Position numbers and translations under genes: made by a program. A model generated the notes under the pieces. It ran no database searches, had not been told where the DNA came from, and saw only the letters and a list, made by a program, of their open reading frames with translations. Positions 34,401 through 42,295 of a stretch of DNA of 64,000 nt are shown here, one piece after another. Every line of letters begins with the position of its first letter. Position 1 is the stretch's first letter. Source of the DNA: CALESS01 sp964405455 (GTDB lineage Bacteria; Chloroflexota; Anaerolineae; Anaerolineales; Anaerolineaceae); NCBI GenBank assembly GCA_964405455.1, contig CAYOOA010000005.1:1-64000 (forward strand). The letters are read 5' to 3'.

Positions 34401-35703
34401 GGTCGTTCAAATCAGAAGTTGCAAATCGACCACCATCCAATTGCACCATCGGGCGCAGATCTGGCGGGATTACAGGTAAGACAGTCAGAATCATCCATTC
34501 CGGGCGGTTCCCGGAGCGGCGGAAGGATTCCACAACCTTCAAGCGAGTAGTGGCTTTCTTCCGTTTTTGCTTGCTCTTGGAAGTTCTCACTTCCGTCCAC
34601 AAGTCCACTGAGAGCTTGTCAAGGTCCAACCGGCGCAAGATATCATAGAATGCCTCGGCACCCATATCTGCGCGGAACACCTGCCCCCAGCGTGATTTCA
34701 ATTCGCGGAAGCGGGATTCGCTCAAGAATGTGAAGGGACGGAGTTCCATCAGCTCATCCCGTACGCGGGAATTTTGTCCCTTGTTCTCGGTGTTCTGGTC
34801 GTCCAGAGCGTTCCGCAGTGCTTCCATCTGCTCATCTGCTTCAGCCCGAACCTTGGCCTTTTCCATTTCCAGCTGTTCGAGTTCGCGTTCCAGCTCGGAT
34901 TTAAATTCCTTTTCCAGTGTATCCAGGCGTTCTTTCACCAACCGCTGGAGATGCGAGATAGTGGCATTGGTAATCATCTGGCCGGCTTCAACAATGACTG
35001 TATTCGCCGAGGTCAAAGAAATCGGGCTGGTGGCAACCGTGTCCTTCTTGCCCTGAAGCATCAGTTCGAGAGATTGGGCTTCCTGGACTACCGGCTCCAA
35101 ACGCACAGCGATTTGCTCATCCGCCCGGGCATTCAAGTCCTGGATTTGCTGCTGGATTTCTGCCAAGCGACGATCGCGGGCAGCTTTCACTTCCAGGATC
35201 TTGGTATTGATTTCAGATGCCTGCTCGCGCTCGGAAACCGAGATTTCATCTTCCAACCGCCGTAAAGCCTTCTGCCGGGCATCTTCATCAACATAGGTGA
35301 CGATGTATTGGGCAAAATACAAAACCCGGTCCAGGTTCCGTCGGGAAATATCAAGGAGCAGACCGAGATAAGAGGGAATTCGGCGAGTGTACCAGATGTG
35401 AGCCACCGGTGTAGCCAGCTCAATATGCCCCATTCGTTCACGGCGTACGGCAGCCCGGGTGACTTCCACACCGCATTTATCACAGATGATACCTTTGTAA
35501 CGGGGATTCTTGTACTTACCACAGTAGCATTGCCAGTCCCGGGTCGGTCCAAAGATCACTTCACAAAATAATCCGTCCTTCTCGGGACGAAGGCGGCGAT
35601 AATTGATGGTCTCAGGTTTGAGAACTTCGCCATAAGACCAACTACGAATTGTTTCCGGGGACGCCAGGTTAATCCGAAGCGCAACAAGAGATTTGGTTTC
35701 CAC
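31465..35703 (-). CDS. rpoC: DNA-directed RNA polymerase subunit beta'
   Basis: Catalytic large subunit of RNA polymerase, 1412 residues. The N-terminal zinc ribbon is CYCGKYKN with ICDKCGVEV. The active-site motif NADFDGDQMAVH lies near residue 628, and the second zinc cluster is CELTHGICAKCYG. Residues ~130-330 hold a long charged coiled-coil insertion (EREQASEINTKILEVKAARD onward), of the kind found between the clamp regions in some lineages. The start is decided by the ribosome-binding site: GAGGAGG lies seven bases before GTG at 35703 but only one base before TTG at 35709. rpoB is not upstream. A histidine kinase gene is. Confidence 0.97.
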   Translation of the reverse strand: METKSLVALRINLASPETIRSWSYGEVLKPETINYRRLRPEKDGLFCEVIFGPTRDWQCYCGKYKNPRYKGIICDKCGVEVTRAAVRRERMGHIELATPVAHIWYTRRIPSYLGLLLDISRRNLDRVLYFAQYIVTYVDEDARQKALRRLEDEISVSEREQASEINTKILEVKAARDRRLAEIQQQIQDLNARADEQIAVRLEPVVQEAQSLELMLQGKKDTVATSPISLTSANTVIVEAGQMITNATISHLQRLVKERLDTLEKEFKSELERELEQLEMEKAKVRAEADEQMEALRNALDDQNTENKGQNSRVRDELMELRPFTFLSESRFRELKSRWGQVFRADMGAEAFYDILRRLDLDKLSVDLWTEVRTSKSKQKRKKATTRLKVVESFRRSGNRPEWMILTVLPVIPPDLRPMVQLDGGRFATSDLNDLYRRVINRNNRLKRLQELGAPDVIVRNEKRMLQEAVDSLIDNSQRGKALSRRGRRELKSLSDMLKGKKGRFRRNLLGKRVDYSGRSVIVVGPTLKLNQCGLPKTMALELFRPFVIARLVSRGFAANVKGARRFIERNRPEVWEVLEEVIGERPVLLNRAPTLHRLGIQAFEPVLIEGSAIQLHPLVTTAFNADFDGDQMAVHVPLSDKAVQEARERMLSSRNLLKPADGEPIISPSKDMVLGVYYLTMEDTRPHKGDGRVFADMDEVELAYNLGQVEVHSNVTIRFNTWYDDNNNRLVEPVQRLIKTTVGRVLFNRVLPENVRYINTVLDKGGVKDLIGVVYDICGQDTTTEVADKIKDIGFEFAMRSGSTIAVADITVPDSKAQILEEAQREVENVNRSFRRGLYTEQERNERIIEIWQETTRVVAKAVREAMDPNGNLSTMANSGATKGGFGPISQLAGMRGLMADPAGRIIRLPIQSNFREGLTALEYFISTHGARKGLADTALRTADAGYLTRRLVDIAQDVIINEDDCGTTDGIWIRKSDDVAGQSLGTRLFGRYTADRVIDPATGEILAERDVMLDHEVLRRIIDAKIDKVKVRSPLSCELTHGICAKCYGMDLGRGNVVEKGSAVGIVAAQSIGEPGTQLTLRTFHTGGVAAGGDITTGLPRVEELFEARRMPKGEAVITRISGVAKIIQNDRIAEQRSVRVDQAEMVSDEYEIPESWMIVAQDETSVTAGDVVASQGEATITATHAGRVRVEDRKVIVSYEQKESEEYDIPSTSRLLIKDGEHVEAGQALTEGSLNPHTILRIKGREACQLYLLSEIQKVYRSQGQNIHDKHFELVIRKMLGRIQVIRPGDTPYLPGDIVDRLEIRRVNDQLISEGKQPAKYIEVLLGVTKASLSTDSFLSASSFQHTIKVLAGAAIASTEDPLYGLKENVIIGKLIPAGTGYHHGRFTDEDGKERMTISTSVTNLPMSD

Positions 35704-35743
35704 GAACAAGCCTCCTCAGAGAATGGCTGGAGAAACGAAACGA

Positions 35744-35770
35744 GCGCGTAAGGCCATTGGCCTTAAGCGC
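35744..35770 (-). promoter_or_regulatory. leader hairpin upstream of rpoC
   Basis: Inverted repeat GCGC-n-TAAGGCC / GGCCTTA-n-GCGC with a three-base loop in the rpoC leader. On the minus strand it is followed by TCGTTTCGTTTC. It could attenuate rpoC transcription or bind a regulatory protein. The T tract is interrupted, so full termination is unlikely. Confidence 0.5.
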
Positions 35771-35815
35771 CTACCAGTAGGAAGAGAGTACTAAGCGAAT
35801 TCACGGCAAATAATG

Positions 35816-35843
35816 ATTATATCACAATTATGCTGTGGTTCAA
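35816..35843 (-). promoter_or_regulatory. rpoC promoter
   Basis: Minus strand TTGAAC (35843-35838), 16-base spacer, TATAAT (35821-35816). The predicted leader of ~105 bases to GTG 35703 carries the hairpin. The 35704-35864 gap has no further feature that I can see. Confidence 0.7.
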
Positions 35844-35864
35844 TACCTTGAATTAAGAGTTTGA

Positions 35865-38800
35865 TTAATGGTTTGTCTTTTTGGGTTGTCGAAGCGGAAG
35901 TTGGATAAAAAACACGCTGCCCTTACCGAGCTGGCTCTCCACCCATACCCGGCCGTAGTGCCGCTCCACGATCGATTTTACAATTGCCAGTCCCAGGCCG
36001 CTACCCTTCTGGGCATATGCTTCCCGCCGGCTGCTGCGGTAGAATTTCTCAAACACTCGCGGTAGATCCAGGGGGGCAATCCCAATTCCATTATCGCGGA
36101 CCTGGAAAACCAGGGAATCTCCCTGGTCCAGCAAACTGAGGTGGATTTTACCACCAATCGGTGTATATTTGATGGCATTTTCTACCAGGTTGCGTAAGGC
36201 TTGTGAGAGAAGCGCAGGATCCACTTCCATCTCTATACGGTGGCGGGGCACTCCACTGGTATCAATTTCAATATTCTTTCGAGCTGCATCTCCCGTTAGC
36301 GCTGTGACAACTTCATCAATAATAAGTGCCGGAATAACCCGGGAGATCATCAAGCCCATCCCACTCTCCAGGCGGCCCAAGTCAAGCAATTTTTCCACGA
36401 CGCTTGACATGGATTCCAGACTGGTGATCATCTTCTGAAGAAAACCCTGCTGCTGATCATTCAAATCGCCCATCATCTGGATCATGGTGACATAGCCGCG
36501 GAGTAATGTCAGCGGGGAGCGCAGATCGTGACTGACGTTGGCAACGTATTCCGATTTTTCACGGTCGAGTACCTTGTAATGGGTGATATCACGCAAGATA
36601 CACACCCGCCCTATTAATAAATCATCGCTTTGAACCTGCGAAATTGAGGCGAAATAGATACGCTGGTTGGATAGCGTGACTTCTCCGGTTGTGTTGCCAT
36701 CGTTAATCGGCCGTAAGATCATTTTTTGTAGATCCTGGTTTTGTACCACTTGCGCCAGGGGCTTACCCGGAGCTGCAGCTCCGATTAACTCCGGAATTTG
36801 TAGGGCAGCCGGGTTGAGCAGCAACAGGTTCATGTGATCGTCAAACACCAGGATCGGTTCCGGTGCAGAATTTAAGACTGCTTCCAGGCGCTGGCGGCCT
36901 GCTTCGGCTGCTGCATAAAGATGAGTATTGGCAGCGGCCAGGGCTGCTTCTCCGGCCAGCGTATTCAAAAACCGAACTTCTTCATCAGTAAATTGGTGTT
37001 GTTCATTAAAAGCCAGCCAGAAAACACCGTAAAAATCATGTTCATAATTTAATGCCAAGGCAATCAAGGAAGCCGGCGGATTTTCTCCACCCCCGAAGCT
37101 CAACCTTCTGGATTTACTTGCCAGGGGCATGGAGATAACCGGTTGGTAACGCGCCAGATCCAGTAATTGTTCATCCAGATAAGCTAACGCCTCATTCTTT
37201 GGACCTTCACCGTAAGACTGTATCGGTCGGGTGACAGATTCAGGGCTAATATCCGGGATAAGAACAATCCTTGCACAGGATGCGCCGCTGCGCATTGCAG
37301 CTTGCAAGATGGGAGTAATCCCTTCGCGCGAACGCAAGTTGGAGGCCACCCCCTGGCTGACTTGCAATAAACTGTTAAGCTCATCCAGGCGGTCGCTCAA
37401 GCGAATCCGCATCTTTTCAAAAGCCTGTCCAAGCTGGCCGATTTCATCTTCACCCTTGATCTGCAGGGGAATATCCAACCGTCCCTGGGAAATTAATACT
37501 GCGGTTCCAGAGGCAGACCGCAGGTCCTTGATAATATTGCGTAATCCTGCCAGGAGAATTACGACGGTCACCAGACCAATCACCAACACCAACAAGAACT
37601 GGGGCACGGCCAGTTTCAAAGCAATTTCGTTCACGTTTTCAGCAGGCAGACCTACAACTACGCCCCATATTCGGCCTTCGGCAGGCTGATAAAACATAAG
37701 CATCCGCTTGCCTTCTGGAGAAATATCAGTAAACGAGCCCGCAGTTTGAGGCAGACTACTACCAAAAGAAACCGTCTGAAAATCTGGGGTTGTGTTATAA
37801 AGGACCTGGTGATTTTCATCCAGGATCATCCCCATTCCACCCTCTTTCTGGATCGCCTGGAGTAATTGGATGGATGTCTGGATAAAGGGATTCGCCTGCA
37901 GCACAGCCCTTCCCAGCAGAGCACCGACTGGTTTTTGATCGCGGATGATGGAAGCGATGAATGAGATGACCACTCCTTCACCAGACGCCGACGGTTGATA
38001 AGCATACGTCTGGATCATGACCCCCTTTAAGGCCATATCAACCCCGTATTTTTCATCTAGGGTAAGCGAATGATCCGATGAAAGCGGCATCCAACCCTTC
38101 ACAACAGAGTCCTGTCCAATTAAAGACAGTTCGTCGAAGAAAGGCACCAGGCGGATCCGTCGGAGAAGTTCATTCTGGAGATCATTTTCTGGCAGATCAA
38201 GCAGGTCTGCGGTAGCCTGGCGCAGGAGTAAGTTCTGCCCGGTTTGCAGGAAATACGGCAAGGCATTGGCTGCACCTTCTGCCGAAGCTTGCAGATGATT
38301 GCTCAATTGCTGACGGGCTGTGTTTCCTGCCCAAGTCCAACCAGCGATGGTCAAACCCAGGATCAGTACAACCACCAGTGGAATAATCCAAGTCAGATAT
38401 CGAGCCTGCAGACTAACTTCCGATGGAGAGGGTAGAATTCGTGTGGGTCGATCCCATACTTTCAGTTTTATCAAGAAGAGGATTTCACAGATCAACCCTG
38501 CAATGATTAATTCACCTGCCCGGGCCATGATCAACGGCCAGGATTGGGTGAGTGCATAATCTATACGCAAAGCCAGGCTGCCCGGCGCAAACAGGAATGT
38601 GGTCAAAATCACGAGTGGACCGTTTATCACTGCAACCAATAGGGCTGCAGCCAACGGATGACCAACGATTCGGTAAAAAGGTGTCCGGAAAGGCTGCCGG
38701 ATTAGAGCGCTGAAGAGAAAAGCCATAATTCCAATTTCGATCGGTGTAAAGATGGAATGTGATTCCCACAAGCCCAACCATAACCCGCCAAACACACCCA

Positions 38801-39143
38801 CCACCCCTGCTGAAAGCCCGGATACCATGCCTGCCGCAATCATCCAGGGCAACGCCGCCAGTGCAACCAGGGTTGGCACCACGGTCTCCGCCGGTAGGCC
38901 GGGAATGGGTAATGAGGTTTCAAAGGGGAGATTGATTTTTAGAACTGAAGCAGTAATGGGAGTCAGGATAAATGCAATAAAAAGAATCACCCACCGATAA
39001 GTCTGGTGAATATTCAGTCCTTTTCGTTCTCGCCAGGCCAGCCAGCCCAGGAGCCCAACAAGCAAAACGAATCCTATCCAACCGATCAGGCTGGAGGGAT
39101 ACTCGATATATGGTATGGAAGTTGAACCTTCGATTCCGGGCAT
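35865..39143 (-). CDS. polytopic sensor histidine kinase (HAMP-GAF-PAS-HisKA-HATPase)
   Basis: A 1092-residue membrane kinase. About eight N-terminal membrane helices (to residue ~315) are followed by an extracytoplasmic sensor region, another helix (VPQFLLVLVIGLVTVVILL), a HAMP domain (EDEIGQLGQAFEKMRIRL), a GAF domain, a PAS domain (LEAVLNSAPEPILVFDD) and the kinase core. The phospho-acceptor is His872 in VANVSHDLRSP. The ATP-binding boxes are LVENAIKYTP, DNGIGIAP and GSGLGLAI. I start at ATG 39143. Longer starts run back into cmk in another frame. No response regulator gene is adjacent, and the signal is unknown. Confidence 0.9.
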   Translation of the reverse strand: MPGIEGSTSIPYIEYPSSLIGWIGFVLLVGLLGWLAWRERKGLNIHQTYRWVILFIAFILTPITASVLKINLPFETSLPIPGLPAETVVPTLVALAALPWMIAAGMVSGLSAGVVGVFGGLWLGLWESHSIFTPIEIGIMAFLFSALIRQPFRTPFYRIVGHPLAAALLVAVINGPLVILTTFLFAPGSLALRIDYALTQSWPLIMARAGELIIAGLICEILFLIKLKVWDRPTRILPSPSEVSLQARYLTWIIPLVVVLILGLTIAGWTWAGNTARQQLSNHLQASAEGAANALPYFLQTGQNLLLRQATADLLDLPENDLQNELLRRIRLVPFFDELSLIGQDSVVKGWMPLSSDHSLTLDEKYGVDMALKGVMIQTYAYQPSASGEGVVISFIASIIRDQKPVGALLGRAVLQANPFIQTSIQLLQAIQKEGGMGMILDENHQVLYNTTPDFQTVSFGSSLPQTAGSFTDISPEGKRMLMFYQPAEGRIWGVVVGLPAENVNEIALKLAVPQFLLVLVIGLVTVVILLAGLRNIIKDLRSASGTAVLISQGRLDIPLQIKGEDEIGQLGQAFEKMRIRLSDRLDELNSLLQVSQGVASNLRSREGITPILQAAMRSGASCARIVLIPDISPESVTRPIQSYGEGPKNEALAYLDEQLLDLARYQPVISMPLASKSRRLSFGGGENPPASLIALALNYEHDFYGVFWLAFNEQHQFTDEEVRFLNTLAGEAALAAANTHLYAAAEAGRQRLEAVLNSAPEPILVFDDHMNLLLLNPAALQIPELIGAAAPGKPLAQVVQNQDLQKMILRPINDGNTTGEVTLSNQRIYFASISQVQSDDLLIGRVCILRDITHYKVLDREKSEYVANVSHDLRSPLTLLRGYVTMIQMMGDLNDQQQGFLQKMITSLESMSSVVEKLLDLGRLESGMGLMISRVIPALIIDEVVTALTGDAARKNIEIDTSGVPRHRIEMEVDPALLSQALRNLVENAIKYTPIGGKIHLSLLDQGDSLVFQVRDNGIGIAPLDLPRVFEKFYRSSRREAYAQKGSGLGLAIVKSIVERHYGRVWVESQLGKGSVFFIQLPLRQPKKTNH

Positions 39144-39204
39144 TTTTTGGATCGCATCCCTTATGAAAATTATATCATCGGATGGAATCACAAAGCGCGA
39201 AATA

Positions 39205-39897
39205 TCAATTCTTCTTTGCCCTCTGGCGGATAATTTCCATCGCCTTATTAAATACTTCTTCGATGGAAAGATTATCTGTATCGATGATGACTGCATCTTT
39301 CGCCGGACGGAGCGGGGCGATTTCCCGGTTGGTATCGATTTCATCCCTGGCCTTGATTTCAGCCAGGATGGTTTCATAATCTACTATCTCGCCAAGCTGT
39401 AATTTCTCGGCATATCTACGTCGGGCTCGTTCTTCTGCTGAAGCCGTCAGGAAGATTTTTACTTTCGCATTTGGAAAAACGACCGTTCCTATATCTCGGC
39501 CAACCATCACCACTCGTCCGCGTTTTCCGATCACCCGTTGCGCGCTGGTCATGGCATCCCTCACCCCCTCATAAGCTGAAACCTGCGAAACATTTCTCTC
39601 AACATATTGTTCCCGGATCAGCCAGGTAACGTCTTCTCCATCTACCAGGACGTCATTTTTACGTTTGTCCTCCAGGCTGGGTGCGCGGACATCGATTTGG
39701 ATTTTTCCGGCGATATCACTTACCGCTATCTCATCAGAAACTCCTCCCAGCGCACGTAAAGCAGCAAAGGTCGCTGCCCGATACATGATCCCGGTGTCAA
39801 AGTACAGGTATCCCAATTCCCGGGCCACCATCTCCCCAATGGTGGATTTCCCCACGCCAGCCGGGCCATCGATGGCAATCAGATCCGGGTATTTCAT
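39205..39897 (-). CDS. cmk: cytidylate kinase
   Basis: Phosphorylates CMP/dCMP to the diphosphate with ATP. The P-loop is GPAGVGKST at residues 11-19, followed by YFDTGIMYRAAT (the CMP-binding start), the VVMVGRDIGTVVFPNA segment and the LID-type RARRRYAEK. At 230 residues it has the usual length. The ATG overlaps the plsC stop by four bases. The order cmk-plsC on one strand is common in bacteria, where the acyltransferase gene often follows cmk. Here plsC comes first. Confidence 0.95.
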   Translation of the reverse strand: MKYPDLIAIDGPAGVGKSTIGEMVARELGYLYFDTGIMYRAATFAALRALGGVSDEIAVSDIAGKIQIDVRAPSLEDKRKNDVLVDGEDVTWLIREQYVERNVSQVSAYEGVRDAMTSAQRVIGKRGRVVMVGRDIGTVVFPNAKVKIFLTASAEERARRRYAEKLQLGEIVDYETILAEIKARDEIDTNREIAPLRPAKDAVIIDTDNLSIEEVFNKAMEIIRQRAKKN

Positions 39898-40586
39898 TCA
39901 TCTTCTCCCTGGGCCAGGTATTGGCCATAATTTAAATAAAATCCGCGATATTCTTCAGGCAGCAACCGGGCAATGTTGGCCATGACTCGGTCCGCATTCC
40001 TTTGCATATCGAGTTTTCTATTCTCCCCGATTGGTTCCAGATGGATTAGCCTGCCAATATTCAGACTAACCCTCGGGCGCTTGAGGCGTAGGACTTCGGA
40101 CAAAAAAGTGGAGGGTGTCCCGGTTATCCCGACCGGCAGGACTGGTACACCGGTTCGATGTACGAGGTATGCAATCCCGGTTCGAGCCTGTCGCATTCCG
40201 GGTGTCCGGGTTATCCGCATTTCCGGTGCCACCATCAATGGGTACCCCGAATTCAAGACGTCCACGGCACGCTCAATCGCCTGGCGATCGTATTGATCTC
40301 TGTCTAATCCAATTCCGCCGTACATTTTCACCAGTAGTTGCTTATCCTTTTCCTGGAACATCTCAGCGGCCCCAATCCATTCCGGAGGGTATGGCCAGTA
40401 ACACACCAGGAAGGGTGGATCAAAAATGGATAGATGATTGAAAGCAATAATATATCCGCTAATGGGTGGGATATTTTCCATCCCCTTGATCTCCGCTCTG
40501 GTCAGGCTGGGATACAAAATCCGTCTTCCGAGGAAACGAATCAACGCTCTGCCAATTTGATTTCTACGATTGACCTGGTAACTCAT
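39894..40586 (-). CDS. 1-acyl-sn-glycerol-3-phosphate acyltransferase family protein
   Basis: A 230-residue PlsC-type acyltransferase of the inner membrane, normally adding the second acyl chain to lysophosphatidate. The catalytic HX4D motif is NHLSIFD (His51, Asp56). The second motif, usually PEGTRS, reads APEMRITRTPGM, so the Gly is replaced and acceptor specificity may differ. VPVLPVGITGT is motif IV-like. It overlaps cmk by four bases and lies ten bases after the membrane glycosyltransferase. It could acylate a lipid other than phosphatidate. Confidence 0.85.
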   Translation of the reverse strand: MSYQVNRRNQIGRALIRFLGRRILYPSLTRAEIKGMENIPPISGYIIAFNHLSIFDPPFLVCYWPYPPEWIGAAEMFQEKDKQLLVKMYGGIGLDRDQYDRQAIERAVDVLNSGYPLMVAPEMRITRTPGMRQARTGIAYLVHRTGVPVLPVGITGTPSTFLSEVLRLKRPRVSLNIGRLIHLEPIGENRKLDMQRNADRVMANIARLLPEEYRGFYLNYGQYLAQGEDE

Positions 40587-40596
40587 TCCTGGCTTC

Positions 40597-42285
40597 TCAG
40601 GGAGCGATCTTGGAGGCCCCGGGGAATAAATCGCTTCGCACCCAGAGAATGGCCGTATCTGATTCTACAGGGACTTCCCGACGCATTAACCAGGTTAACC
40701 ATCCTTGGCCTGATAAAGCTTTCCATTGCGGCACTTCTCTCAAAGTGAATTCCTGACCGGTATAAAGTTCTTTTTGTTGCAAATCTTGCGATACTGGCAG
40801 GAGAATGACACTCGGGTTTTCATCGATGGGTAAACTGGAAACGGATTCATAGTGATAGAAGTTACGCAGTGTCCAATCCAGCGCGGAAGAATGGATGTCA
40901 ACACTGACTACATCCACTGCATCCCGTTGGCCGGTCTTCCATTCACTGACGTCTCCAATGGTTTTCGCTACCAGATCTTGGTCGATGAACGCCGCGGATT
41001 GTGAGATTAGTTCAAGGTTGGGCTTGCCATTGAATCCTCCGGCCCGAAACATGCCAGTCAAAGTAAGTACAATTAAAATCACTGTTCCACCAACGGCCAG
41101 GCCAGAGATGGAATCATTATTCGACCAGCCCCAGCTCACCAGAAAAGCTGTCAAGAGGATGATTAAAACACCAATCCCAACAGCCACCCAGCGCAGAATA
41201 ATATTATTCGGCGCTAATCCTGCACCGGCAAGTGAGCTCAAATTGATCAGGATAAAGGTTCCCATAACGATAATGACAATAGCCAGCAGGTAGGCTGGGA
41301 ATTTTCGCTGGATTTCAAATAATTTGTTAACCAGGCGGACAGCTAATATCCATAACGGCAAAACAAGCCATACCAGATCGCGCACCTGGAAAGCCGGATA
41401 AATCAACAGGATTGCCAGAGAAATCAAGGTCCATGTTGCGAGGAAAAGATCCGTCTTGTGTCGGCGCACTGCACCCACGATCATCCCGATCAAACCAAGA
41501 AGAAATGGCAGCAGACTGTAGGAAATCATGGCGGCAACGATCATAATTGGAGTATCAGAAATCTGTTTGCTCCCCCACCCCTTCCAAAAAGTTGCCAATC
41601 CGTTGAATAACCCACTCAAACCTGTGGGGACTTGCATAAATAATGTGCCGGCCACAAACATACTGGCAGCAAAGCCAAACAATCCACGTCGCCAATCCAA
41701 TTGATAGGATGGTTCCGAATGTTCAAGTTGAAATCCATTTCTGCCAGAAATTAACCGCCAAGCAATTACAGTGACACTGACAATCAACAACCCCAGCCAG
41801 GCGGCCGGCCCACTCAGGATAAAAAGAGCCAGGCACACCCCAAGGGGGATGGCTGCCCGCCGGTGATAAAAGCCGATTGACAGGCCGAGAAAGGCAATCG
41901 CCATGCTTAGTCCATCCACCTGTCGGGCAGTCCCAACCAATAATGGATCAATGGCAAGGCCAAAAGCCAGCAGGATGCTCGCCCGCTTTCCCAGCAGATC
42001 CTTGAAGAATAATGGCACCAGGACGATTAATGATCCAATCACCGCCGGGAAAAAGCGTGCCAGAAAATTACCGTTACCAAGGAGTGTAAATAGTGAGCCA
42101 GACCAGAGTACTGTCCCAGCCTGGGCACCGACCAGTTTTGCACCCTGCGTAAAATGTAACGCCTGGAGGGCCCAACCGGCTTCAACATCGTTCAATGATA
42201 GCTGACCCAAACCGGCCAGACGTACCCCCAATCCGATAAGAAAAGCCGCTCCAATCAATCCGTCGGTAAGTGTTGGTTTGCGCAC
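40597..42285 (-). CDS. PMT/GT39-type membrane glycosyltransferase
   Basis: A 562-residue integral membrane protein with about 12 hydrophobic helices in the N-terminal 450 residues and a small C-terminal soluble part. The first loop has SLNDVEAGWALQAL, the place where PMT-2/ArnT-like enzymes carry the catalytic acidic residue of the external loop. Such GT-C enzymes move sugars from polyprenyl-phosphate donors to acceptors outside the membrane. The GTG at 42285 has GGGAG five bases upstream. Longer in-frame starts overlap the YYY gene. Donor and acceptor are unknown. Confidence 0.8.
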   Translation of the reverse strand: MRKPTLTDGLIGAAFLIGLGVRLAGLGQLSLNDVEAGWALQALHFTQGAKLVGAQAGTVLWSGSLFTLLGNGNFLARFFPAVIGSLIVLVPLFFKDLLGKRASILLAFGLAIDPLLVGTARQVDGLSMAIAFLGLSIGFYHRRAAIPLGVCLALFILSGPAAWLGLLIVSVTVIAWRLISGRNGFQLEHSEPSYQLDWRRGLFGFAASMFVAGTLFMQVPTGLSGLFNGLATFWKGWGSKQISDTPIMIVAAMISYSLLPFLLGLIGMIVGAVRRHKTDLFLATWTLISLAILLIYPAFQVRDLVWLVLPLWILAVRLVNKLFEIQRKFPAYLLAIVIIVMGTFILINLSSLAGAGLAPNNIILRWVAVGIGVLIILLTAFLVSWGWSNNDSISGLAVGGTVILIVLTLTGMFRAGGFNGKPNLELISQSAAFIDQDLVAKTIGDVSEWKTGQRDAVDVVSVDIHSSALDWTLRNFYHYESVSSLPIDENPSVILLPVSQDLQQKELYTGQEFTLREVPQWKALSGQGWLTWLMRREVPVESDTAILWVRSDLFPGASKIAP

Positions 42286-42295
42286 TGCTACTCCC

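Noticed and set aside
39144..39377. 78-residue N-terminal extension of the histidine kinase
   Set aside because: It lies over the end of cmk in another frame, is not membrane-like or domain-like, and the ATG at 39143 directly precedes the first helix.
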